Source of the DNA: an uncultured Psychrosphaera sp.
GTDB lineage: Bacteria; Pseudomonadota; Gammaproteobacteria; Enterobacterales; Alteromonadaceae
Assembly: GCF_947500655.1 (NCBI RefSeq)
Contig: NZ_CANMSK010000011.1
Location: 1-64,000 of the forward strand
Direction of reading: 5' to 3'
Length of the DNA stretch: 64,000 bases
Below the pieces are notes generated by a model. That model was not told where the DNA came from. It made no database searches and saw nothing but the letters and a program-made list of their open reading frames with translations. Below are positions 55,579 to 64,000 of this stretch, piece after piece (within the stretch, counting starts at the first letter, position 1; each line of letters begins with the position of its first letter). The position numbers and the translations under genes are program-made.

Positions 55579-58500
55579 TTAATCATATTTGACTCGCCTA
55601 TATCTATAACCTTGTTGTTGTCGGATCAAGTTCATATAAGCAGAAGCTTGGGTTTCCCAAGGAGAACTCCCTGAAATATTGTGAGAAATTTGAGGGGCAC
55701 CATTACTCCATGAAGTATTTTGCCACGCATGAACCAGTTCATGTCCCAAAGAATGTTGGGCTGAGATATAAGGTCTTGCAGCTTTACCTGCCACAGTTTG
55801 AAATAAACCAGCAGGCGCTCTAACAGCTCTGGGGTCAAGTGCAATAATTGTTTTATCCCATGAGAAATGATAGCCCTTTCTAGCTGTAGCCGCAGATTGT
55901 CCTGCATTTTCAAAGATTGCTAATCCTGTACCACTTTCTGCTAAGCCAATTAGAATCTCGAGACCTGTATCGGTTTTGCTTAATCCGCTAATGTGAGATG
56001 CCACATCATCAGCAAAACCTGTGGAGCCACTCACAGAGTAATCTACAGAAAGGTCATCTGAAAGTTTAAAAGAAGCTTCTTGACTACCATGTGCATCAAC
56101 ACTTGCTTGATACCCAGCTTCGATATCAATATTATTATTGAATTGACCACGGGTACTCCCCCAATCCTGCCTCATGGCAGAACTAAACGCAGCACTCAAT
56201 GCGCCATTGGCAAACTTGCCACCTGTAATTTCAGAAATAGTACCACCAATAACGGCAGAGCTTATAACATTAAGAGTTGCATTGTTACTTACATCCCCGC
56301 CTCCCACTGCAGAGTTTAATCCTGCGGCCCAGAAACCATGACCAAAGTTACCACCTTGTGCATCAGAGGCTAAACCACCAATTACAGCTTGAGTTCCTAC
56401 TGCCTGCCAAGATCCTTGTCCCCAATAAGAATTCGCCCCCTGCCCGATATATGAAACCACTCCAGCTATAGCCGCACCTCTTAAAGCATCTGATGGTTTT
56501 ACACCCATCGCGCGGTTATATTCATATGACCATGCTGCAGCACAAGCAGGAGCCAAAGCCAAACAATAACCAGAAGCTATTGAGCCAGCTAGATAAACAA
56601 AATCGTTACCAAATACCTTCCCCAGTCCTTTGATAATATTTCTTCTTGACTTAGCAGTGAAAAAATACCCACTAGGATCGGTCATATTCAGCGGATTATT
56701 CAACACATACGTATACGCATTGTAGTTTTGTAGGTTATTTGGCGCTTGAACTACTGGGTCTGCTTGTAACATGCGTCCTAGTGAGGCGTCGTACATGCGG
56801 CCGTTCATGTGGATTATGCGTTTGTCATCGTCACCACCGTTATCAAAAAATACCGGCTCATGCCCTGTGTAACCACGGGTATTGTTTGATATTTCAGCCA
56901 AGCCTAATACGGACGCAAAGGTGAGTTCGTAATAAAGCTCACGTTCTTGTTGCGTTGGTAGTATTTCGGTTTGTTGACCAAATACGTCATATTTAAAACG
57001 TTTGACTAACTTACCGCTGTCGTTGGCAATGGCGATAACAGAGCCTAGGTTGTCTTTGTACAACCAGCGCAACATACTATTACCATTAACGTAATAGGTT
57101 TGCATGGCTTCGCCAAGGTAGCGCTTGATGTAAAGCTCTTTATTAAACTCTTCCTTGCCATCTTCATCCACACCTGCACTAACGGCATCTTTAATGGTTA
57201 GCTCAAGGCTGCCTACGTAGAAGATAGTGCCTTCACTGTCGGTACGTTTAAAGCGTTTGTTATTGGCGTCATAACTAAAGGTGGTGGTTTTATCACCTAC
57301 GGTTATGCTTGTGGCTTTATTACGACCGCTGTAAGTAAATGTACGCCAGTCTACAGCGTCTTTTCTGCCCCATATTTGATTACCGTTGGCGTCGTAACCG
57401 TAGGTTTCTGTGGCTTCACCGCTTTTACTGCGACTGGTGACACCGTGTAACGGACTGGCTTCTGTGCTTTCACTGCTGCCGGTGCCTGCATACTCAAGTG
57501 TCCAGCCATCTTTTTCGGTTATGCTGCCGTTATCGTCATAATGATATAACTGTATGCCGTCCACATGGGTAACACGGTTAAGCGCGTCATAGCTAAATTC
57601 TTGTGTGTCCATGCCTTTGAATAAACGATCTGTGACGTTACCAATGCTGTCGTAACCGTAATAATCTGCTTGTATATGCTCGGACGAGCTTTGCGTACTG
57701 ACTAGGCGATTGGCTTCGTCATAATCCAACGACATGCGCTGCGCACCCTTGTTATAACTGGTGACTAAACCAAATTCATTAAGGCTGACAATTTCGTGGT
57801 AAACACGGCCGTCATTACCTTCTCTGGCCTCTTGTTGCTTAACGACTTGATTGTTTTGGTAATGTTGACGCACACCACGTACATCCACATACGTACCGTC
57901 TTTATTACGACGGTAATCATCAAATTGTTGGAAAGTACGCCCGTATTCATCAAAGAAGGTTTGTTGAATAACACAACGGCTGGCTATTGGATCACTTAGT
58001 GAGTCGTCAGTAATGCGCAGGTCGTTTTCTATTGTGTTAAAGGTCACATGAGCAGCACAATCTGTTGTGTTATCTAGATTGGTTAATGTGGCCACGGCTC
58101 TACCCAAGTTGTCATAATAAAAATGACGACTCCAAGTGCCTATGCTTTCCTTTAACAACCTGTGTTTGTCTACTTTTTCTACTTTTTTATCTTCATCATC
58201 ACTATTGCTGTTACTAATAGTGCCATATTCCCATTCCATTGTTTCTGATGGGACATCACCTGTATCTGTTCCGCTATCTATTCCTGTAATAACTTTCTTA
58301 GTTTTGCGACCAAGATCATCATACACAAGGTTTGTTATTACACCTCTTGCGTCCGTTTGCTGTACAAGTTGACCAAGTGCGTTGTATTCGTATAACCAAA
58401 CACCACGTTCTTTGTCTATCATCTTGGTTTTACGGCCTAACTTATCGTATTCAATGGTACTTAAAATAGTATCATCAACACTGCTGTGGACTGAGGTTAA

Positions 58501-61500
58501 CCCACCATTTATGCCATATGTGTACGTGAGTATGTTGCCAAGTGTGTCTTCAACACTTTTTTGCTCACCTAATGCATTGTAAGTGGTGACATTGGTTTGA
58601 GTGTCGTCTGGTATGTCACCGTTTAATGTTGAGGTATGTACAAAGCCAACAATGTCTTTTTTTGCGGTTAAACCTGTACTTACATCAAAGGTGGTAATGA
58701 CTCGGTCAAACACATCGTAAGTGCTATGACTTACTTTTTCACTGCCGTCTGTACCTTGTGTGATTGATGTGGTGACACGTCCGTATTTGTCATACGTTTG
58801 GTAGGTATCATGCCAGTTACCAAATGCATCCAAACTGCTTTTTTTATACACTTGTCCTGCGGTATTTACATATTCTTTTGCAAGCTCAATGCCGTTAGCG
58901 GTTTTAACCACCACGGTGTAACAATTATTTGTGTCGGTTTCACACGCTTTATTCAGTTTGGTGGACTGTGTTCCGGATGGATTAAAGCTTGAGTATTTTG
59001 TACCAAAGGCATCAAACCTAAATGAGGTTTGCACACCGTCTGTGTTTTTGGCACTGATCACTTGCCCTAACGTATTTCTGCCTGCGTCTTCTGAGGTGGT
59101 GATGCCATTATTTATGGTTTTCTTTACATAACGGCCGTCGCCGTCATACACCTTACTGCTAGAGCTATATACGGCCTCGTCGTCTGTACAGTCTGTGCCA
59201 TTTGATACGATTGTCCCCGTTGAATTACCGTAAGCGTCGTATGAGTGCTCGGTAACACGCTTGACGGTACAGTCGCCCTCAGGCTCAAGGGTTTCTTTCT
59301 TCAACATCCATGCGTTTTGGTGATCTTTAGGGTAATATTCAAAGGTACTTGTACGCGTTTGACTTGGTAACCCCACTTTATTATGTTCAACAACGGTTTT
59401 ACTTAAACGACCAAAGCGCTTTTCTGTCTCTTCTTCACCAGCGTCAGTGCCATAAGTATTGGTACTAGTGGATGATTTTAATAGCTCACCTGTCACGCTA
59501 TATGTCATATTTACAAACGTTTCAGCTCCATACATACCAACATTATAATGGCCTGTTTGGGTACTGGTGACATTGGCGTATGCATCTTGTTCGGTCAGCA
59601 TTTGTTGGCACGAGTAACTGCTTATATATACCGAGGTAGGGGAATTACTGTCAAGATTTAAGTTTGCTTGGCAGTCTCTGCTTTCTTGTTGGTAAACCAG
59701 GTAACTAGTGTAATCGCTGTCCAGTGTAGTAGATTGGTGGGTATAACGGTTTTCAGCAATGGAAATTAATTCGCTATTGCTACCGTCATTTGCCATTCTT
59801 TCCGTTTTAAGTGGCATACCTAAATACGGGAAAACTTGTGAATAAGTGGTGGTAGTGATGAAGCTAACACCTTCTTTTTCCGTGGTGGTGCTAATGGATT
59901 CAAACCCTAGACTACCGCGACCAAATTGCGCTCTTGCACCTTGGTAATGGTAATCAATACTGACGGAGTCTTGGCTATTGCCAACCGGTACGTCGTTACT
60001 GACGGATTTAACTAAAGAACCACCACCTGCAATATTCAGTACTCTGAATACTGGGTTTTGATCTTCCATGCCTAAAGGTAACCCTGTACCTGGCGTGTAC
60101 ACATCATCTTCTTCGCCGGTATTAGCCATGGAGCCATAATCAATGTTGGTTTTTAAACCTGTACCGGTTGTGATGGTCTTTAACAAACCAGGGTGCTTTG
60201 CACGGTTACCACCGTAGTATAAATTGATACTTGTACTTGCATTGCCCTTTATGCGGCTTTCTTTGTATAAAAAGTCTAATAAACCGTCATTATCCGGATC
60301 GGCAAACATGCCATATTCTATACTATCGCTGTCAACCTGATCACCTGCTGGTGGTGAGAATGTCCAGTCACTCATAGCTTGCTCTATTCTAACAAAACCA
60401 TTTTTTACTGTTGAATTATTTTGCGTAACCTCAGAGTGAGCCCATTCATAGCGGTACCATTTACTGTCTGTTTTATCATGAAACACCAATTCGAGTTTAC
60501 CATCTGCATCTACATCCACTACCATAGGAGCTACAGATGACGACAGATTGTCATTATTTTTAAAGTCATTCCCTTCTAAAAAGTCAATTCCATTATTAAG
60601 ATAATAACGCCAAATTTCGGCTTCTTTATCGTAAAGTACAATATCAACCAACGAATCATTATTAAAATCTACTGGTACAGCATGTTTTCCTTCAATATTA
60701 ATAGTTTTTTCATTATGTATATAAAGGAACCTACAATCAGGAAGAAAGTAGCCATAAGAGCTTTTACATTCAGGTGTGTCTATTATGGTAACTTCGGGTT
60801 CTAAAGTATAAAAGTATAAACCTTTCCCACCACTTCCCCACATCATAATGTCACTTAAACCATCTTGGTTCATATCAATACTTTGCCAATCAGCTGGTAT
60901 TTCAGGGTTCAAAATACCCTGTAAAGTTGAGGTAAATGCCACTTCTACAGAAAGTGAATAATGTTGCTCTACATTATCCCAAAATTTTACAAAAATGTAT
61001 GACCTATCGGGATCATAAAATGCAGTAGGATCTCCAGGCTCTTCTCTGATATGAACTAAATCGCTATAACCATCCCCATTTAAATCGATAGGCTTAATAT
61101 TAACGCCCATTACTGCATTCCCAAAAATAGGCAACTCACTTTCACCTGATAACTGAGCGTCACCTGATACTTCAAACTGTACCCATTTACCGTCATATTC
61201 ATCATAATGAGTATTCACTAAAAATGTGATTAAACCGTCACCATCTGGATCTGTAGGGATTAAACGGATACCCTGTTGGAGGTATTGATTTATACTAACA
61301 TCTCGACAACTATTTTTAGATTTATCTACTAGGCCAGATTCATCGACAGTGTCAATACACAGTTGAGCTATTTTGTTTGTCATTTGTGTTAGGGTAACCA
61401 ACTCATTAACGCCATCATTATTGGTGTCCAGCACCATAACACTTCGCAAATATTCACCAGCTTTGGTTTCTAATGAATTACGGAAAGAAATGTCATTTTG

Positions 61501-64000
61501 GTCTTGAGTGAAGACGTCATTGTAATCAAATTCAACTGGCTTTTTACAAACTTTTTGCCTGTTGTTCTCTTCAGAAGCATAGGCGCACTCTTGAATACTA
61601 GTTAGTGTTTGTTGGCCAATATCGTTTTCTTCAAGTTCAAAGTTATACGACTTTATCTGGTTAATGCTGCCATTATGGTTATAAATATCTACGCCATTTA
61701 ATGTCGCGCTTTGTGCAAGCTTGTTACTTTGAATGTAACCACTGCCTTTTATCCTATCGCTATCTTTATTATAACTAAAGACTACTCGGTTACCGCTGTA
61801 GGTTACTTCACTGATAACCTTTTCTAATAAGTCATCTTGCTCTGTGTACACATAATCAATTTGGTTAGTAGATTGACGTAAGTTATCTTGTGAGTAAGAT
61901 ATGAACCAAGAATGTATTTTTGACTCTCCATCAATATCTAAAAGCAATTTAGCATTTTTTGTTGCGCCATATACTTTTAAGCTATTGTCTTTACCCACTA
62001 CAGAGAATTTATTATCTGAGTAGCTAATAATTTGTTGGCTGTCTATTTCTGTTACATAGGTAGAGCCTGAAACGCCTTGGGTGCCTGATTTTAGTAATAA
62101 ACGCTGACCGTCCATACAGAAGTGATCTGTTATATCATAAGAAACGGGTTTGTTATAACCGTCTAGTAATTTACTGTTGGCACAACGAGTGATAGCGGAA
62201 AGACCTTGTAAATTCCACCCCATGCCTGCAAGCCCTTCACCAGATTGGCTAGAGTAAGCCAACCCAAACTCAGGTTTTACACCTGCAATGCCAGCAGGTA
62301 AATTGAAAGGTATACTGTATGTGGCGGCACCGGATTCACTGACTCTAAACTGGCCTGCCGTTACACCAAATTCAGCTGAAGCTTTGATGATATCCGCAGT
62401 AGGTAAAACAACCTCGGCAGCATATTGAGGCGCTCTACGAGGTTGTACTGTGGTAGCGGCAATACTGTCGGCTATTTCAACTACAGTGGTATTTGACCAG
62501 CTACTACAAATTTGCTCATTAAGGCACGCTTGAACTTTGTATTCATAATGTCCTGCGGCTTTAACTAAGTCATGCTCAGTATCGTAGGTATTATTAGACA
62601 ATATGACATCCGGTTGTCCATTAACACTCTCTGCTACTTTGTAATACATAAGTTGCAGCTCATTAGGTGACGTTATAGTGTCCCAAGATAAACTAAATTC
62701 ACCTAACTCTGGCACAGATGCGGTTAATGTAGGTTGGTCAAATATTAAGTCGGTTGGATCTAATGGATTGGTTCCTAAGTCAACTTCTGCTGCGTCGGTA
62801 TAACCGTCATTGTCACTGTCTATGTTATCTTCACAACTCGAGTCTTCAGTTGAAGCTGTGCAATGGTCATAAAATATATTAACCACCACATCCACTGCAC
62901 TACTGCTATAGGCGTTATAGTCATCCGTTTGAATTAATTTGTATGCCGTTTCACTGCGTTTTCCAGTCAATAAATAAGCGACCCAATCTGTTTTAGTTAA
63001 CCCGCCTGCACTGTCCTTGTCTGGCTCTGATGGAAATAGATAACTGAATAAACTATCAACAAATACAGTTGCTGTCTCTATCGTTTCGTTATCAGGATGT
63101 AAACCAAAACGTTCTACTCCTTTATTTGAGCCCAAAAATGCCGCTGTGATTTCATTAGCAACCAGTTCATCCTTAGTGCATTCCTCCTTAGTACATTCAT
63201 CGTTAGTCACTTCACCGAGCCAGTAAAAATAAGCAAAGAAGGTTAATTCACTTTGTGTTGGTGAGCGGCCTAACAAGCCATAAAATAATCCGGTTAATGT
63301 ACGTAAAGGCACATCTGTATTTTCTGGAATATTCCAATCAATAATTTGGTCTAAACTTTCGCTTATTAAAGAGCCATCAATGTCTTCCCAGCGCAGTGCA
63401 TTAGGCCCTAAATTTTGGCGGTTAATAATGTGCAGTTGTTCATCTGTAGTAGTGACATGTAAATCGCCATTAGCAAAAATAGTCGGTTCTTGTGTTACGC
63501 CAGCTAATAACGGGTACATAAAGCGTTCTGCACCAGTATCTACATTAAGAGCGTACAAGCCACCTACATCATTGCTGCTGGTTTCATTATTAGCAAAGGC
63601 TCCTACATAAAGGAGTTTTAAGAGTTCAGGGTTTTCCTCGTTACTATAAGTGTCTTCTTGAGACAACAGCTGAGCTTTTGCGTGGATTTCACCACGTAAG
63701 CGTGTTTGCCACTGAATATTAGCTTGGTGATCTAATTTATAAACATAACGGTTTGTGGCTCCAATATAAATAAGATCCTGATTATTATCGTCCGCATCTA
63801 ATGTTGGAGCTGCGATAAATTCAGCACCATAAGATATTGTATTGTCTAAGGTAAATGGCCAACCTGGTTGATTAAATCCTCCTGTATCAAAGGCATACAC
63901 AGATTGCCCAGAGCTGACATATATAATGCCTTGGCTACTGATGGTTGGGCTTGCGTCTATTAAGTTGATATCTGCACGAGTACTGGTATCGGTACTATTA
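55579..64000 (-). CDS. Giant SpvB/YD-repeat (Rhs/TcdB-like) protein with a metallopeptidase-like tip, 5'-truncated by the window
   Basis: The reading frame is open to the window edge, so the start lies outside. The track start at 63900 is an internal GTG. In order along the protein: a PQQ-like propeller (about 63350-64000, PGWPFTLDN); a DUF4214-like segment (LTGLFYGLLGRSPTQSEL); a calcium-type repeat DNIDSDNDGYTDAAEVD; a fibronectin-like segment; an SpvB domain (about 61400-62400, SGAATYSIPFNLPAGIAGVK); several FG-GAP repeats (DLNGDGYSDLVHIRE); a TcdB-like middle; YD repeats (YDKLGRKTKMID, about 57200-59500); and the Rhs core RMYDASLGRMLQADP. A glycine-rich region (about 56100-56700) then leads to a tip with HSLGHELVHAWQ, a zinc HExxH site, and WETQASAYM. 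It should be secreted or surface-exposed, with a shell that encloses the tip. Confidence 0.9.
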   Translation of the reverse strand, partial: NSTDTSTRADINLIDASPTISSQGIIYVSSGQSVYAFDTGGFNQPGWPFTLDNTISYGAEFIAAPTLDADDNNQDLIYIGATNRYVYKLDHQANIQWQTRLRGEIHAKAQLLSQEDTYSNEENPELLKLLYVGAFANNETSSNDVGGLYALNVDTGAERFMYPLLAGVTQEPTIFANGDLHVTTTDEQLHIINRQNLGPNALRWEDIDGSLISESLDQIIDWNIPENTDVPLRTLTGLFYGLLGRSPTQSELTFFAYFYWLGEVTNDECTKEECTKDELVANEITAAFLGSNKGVERFGLHPDNETIETATVFVDSLFSYLFPSEPDKDSAGGLTKTDWVAYLLTGKRSETAYKLIQTDDYNAYSSSAVDVVVNIFYDHCTASTEDSSCEDNIDSDNDGYTDAAEVDLGTNPLDPTDLIFDQPTLTASVPELGEFSLSWDTITSPNELQLMYYKVAESVNGQPDVILSNNTYDTEHDLVKAAGHYEYKVQACLNEQICSSWSNTTVVEIADSIAATTVQPRRAPQYAAEVVLPTADIIKASAEFGVTAGQFRVSESGAATYSIPFNLPAGIAGVKPEFGLAYSSQSGEGLAGMGWNLQGLSAITRCANSKLLDGYNKPVSYDITDHFCMDGQRLLLKSGTQGVSGSTYVTEIDSQQIISYSDNKFSVVGKDNSLKVYGATKNAKLLLDIDGESKIHSWFISYSQDNLRQSTNQIDYVYTEQDDLLEKVISEVTYSGNRVVFSYNKDSDRIKGSGYIQSNKLAQSATLNGVDIYNHNGSINQIKSYNFELEENDIGQQTLTSIQECAYASEENNRQKVCKKPVEFDYNDVFTQDQNDISFRNSLETKAGEYLRSVMVLDTNNDGVNELVTLTQMTNKIAQLCIDTVDESGLVDKSKNSCRDVSINQYLQQGIRLIPTDPDGDGLITFLVNTHYDEYDGKWVQFEVSGDAQLSGESELPIFGNAVMGVNIKPIDLNGDGYSDLVHIREEPGDPTAFYDPDRSYIFVKFWDNVEQHYSLSVEVAFTSTLQGILNPEIPADWQSIDMNQDGLSDIMMWGSGGKGLYFYTLEPEVTIIDTPECKSSYGYFLPDCRFLYIHNEKTINIEGKHAVPVDFNNDSLVDIVLYDKEAEIWRYYLNNGIDFLEGNDFKNNDNLSSSVAPMVVDVDADGKLELVFHDKTDSKWYRYEWAHSEVTQNNSTVKNGFVRIEQAMSDWTFSPPAGDQVDSDSIEYGMFADPDNDGLLDFLYKESRIKGNASTSINLYYGGNRAKHPGLLKTITTGTGLKTNIDYGSMANTGEEDDVYTPGTGLPLGMEDQNPVFRVLNIAGGGSLVKSVSNDVPVGNSQDSVSIDYHYQGARAQFGRGSLGFESISTTTEKEGVSFITTTTYSQVFPYLGMPLKTERMANDGSNSELISIAENRYTHQSTTLDSDYTSYLVYQQESRDCQANLNLDSNSPTSVYISSYSCQQMLTEQDAYANVTSTQTGHYNVGMYGAETFVNMTYSVTGELLKSSTSTNTYGTDAGEEETEKRFGRLSKTVVEHNKVGLPSQTRTSTFEYYPKDHQNAWMLKKETLEPEGDCTVKRVTEHSYDAYGNSTGTIVSNGTDCTDDEAVYSSSSKVYDGDGRYVKKTINNGITTSEDAGRNTLGQVISAKNTDGVQTSFRFDAFGTKYSSFNPSGTQSTKLNKACETDTNNCYTVVVKTANGIELAKEYVNTAGQVYKKSSLDAFGNWHDTYQTYDKYGRVTTSITQGTDGSEKVSHSTYDVFDRVITTFDVSTGLTAKKDIVGFVHTSTLNGDIPDDTQTNVTTYNALGEQKSVEDTLGNILTYTYGINGGLTSVHSSVDDTILSTIEYDKLGRKTKMIDKERGVWLYEYNALGQLVQQTDARGVITNLVYDDLGRKTKKVITGIDSGTDTGDVPSETMEWEYGTISNSNSDDEDKKVEKVDKHRLLKESIGTWSRHFYYDNLGRAVATLTNLDNTTDCAAHVTFNTIENDLRITDDSLSDPIASRCVIQQTFFDEYGRTFQQFDDYRRNKDGTYVDVRGVRQHYQNNQVVKQQEAREGNDGRVYHEIVSLNEFGLVTSYNKGAQRMSLDYDEANRLVSTQSSSEHIQADYYGYDSIGNVTDRLFKGMDTQEFSYDALNRVTHVDGIQLYHYDDNGSITEKDGWTLEYAGTGSSESTEASPLHGVTSRSKSGEATETYGYDANGNQIWGRKDAVDWRTFTYSGRNKATSITVGDKTTTFSYDANNKRFKRTDSEGTIFYVGSLELTIKDAVSAGVDEDGKEEFNKELYIKRYLGEAMQTYYVNGNSMLRWLYKDNLGSVIAIANDSGKLVKRFKYDVFGQQTEILPTQQERELYYELTFASVLGLAEISNNTRGYTGHEPVFFDNGGDDDKRIIHMNGRMYDASLGRMLQADPVVQAPNNLQNYNAYTYVLNNPLNMTDPSGYFFTAKSRRNIIKGLGKVFGNDFVYLAGSIASGYCLALAPACAAAWSYEYNRAMGVKPSDALRGAAIAGVVSYIGQGANSYWGQGSWQAVGTQAVIGGLASDAQGGNFGHGFWAAGLNSAVGGGDVSNNATLNVISSAVIGGTISEITGGKFANGALSAAFSSAMRQDWGSTRGQFNNNIDIEAGYQASVDAHGSQEASFKLSDDLSVDYSVSGSTGFADDVASHISGLSKTDTGLEILIGLAESGTGLAIFENAGQSAATARKGYHFSWDKTIIALDPRAVRAPAGLFQTVAGKAARPYISAQHSLGHELVHAWQNTSWSNGAPQISHNISGSSPWETQASAYMNLIRQQQGYRYRRVKYD

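Noticed and set aside
1..64000. CRISPR arrays, rRNA or tRNA genes
   Set aside because: No regularly spaced short repeats, rRNA-like stretches or cloverleaf sequences were noticed on either strand by eye. A covariance search was not possible here.

Overview
The window is low-GC gammaproteobacterial DNA. The core genes (gyrA, ubiG, nrdAB, speABDE, yfaE, putA, rlmI, recBCD) and the protein style fit a marine Alteromonadales bacterium of the Colwellia/Thalassotalea/Psychrosphaera kind. That placement is an inference from protein character, not from a search. No rRNA, tRNA or CRISPR array was seen.

Bases 1-35.4 kb are mostly ordinary chromosome. gyrA is divergent from ubiG. nrdA-nrdB follows, behind a pair of NrdR-box-like palindromes 32 bp apart. 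A polyamine block comes next: speA-speB on the minus strand and speD-speE on the plus strand, which together make spermidine from arginine and S-adenosylmethionine. Its SpeD is of the eukaryotic type. yfaE, the ferredoxin that maintains NrdB, lies beyond this block instead of next to nrdB. Then come a MATE exporter, putA, a nitroreductase, two unknown proteins, rlmI, a tiny membrane protein, an alpha/beta hydrolase, a pentapeptide-repeat potassium-channel-like protein and a recC-recB-recD operon. recC carries 11 GATC sites in 130 bp.

Bases 35.4-47.8 kb are accessory. A two-gene operon encoding a PD-(D/E)XK-type nuclease sits beside recC. Next are minus-strand single-gene units separated by attC-like palindromes, which look like a small integron-type cassette cluster without an integrase: a membrane-anchored protein, a secreted protein with an apparent ATT start, a two-lobed aspartic-protease-like protein and a lipoprotein. 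Two 261-bp direct repeats, a REP-type tyrosine transposase (RAYT), a Phd/ParE toxin-antitoxin pair and at least eight copies of a short TTTAAAGTGGGTG motif are interleaved. Small secreted, membrane and acetyltransferase genes follow.

Bases 47.9-64 kb hold a YHYH-domain lipoprotein operon, an mtgA-like transglycosylase, two tandem paralogous beta-propeller lipoproteins and a second RAYT surrounded by GGGGTCAGAGTAAAATTA repeats. The window ends in a very large SpvB/YD-repeat (Rhs/TcdB-like) protein, open at the window edge. Its C-terminus carries an HExxH metallopeptidase-like tip, and a four-helix membrane protein directly downstream is a candidate immunity protein.
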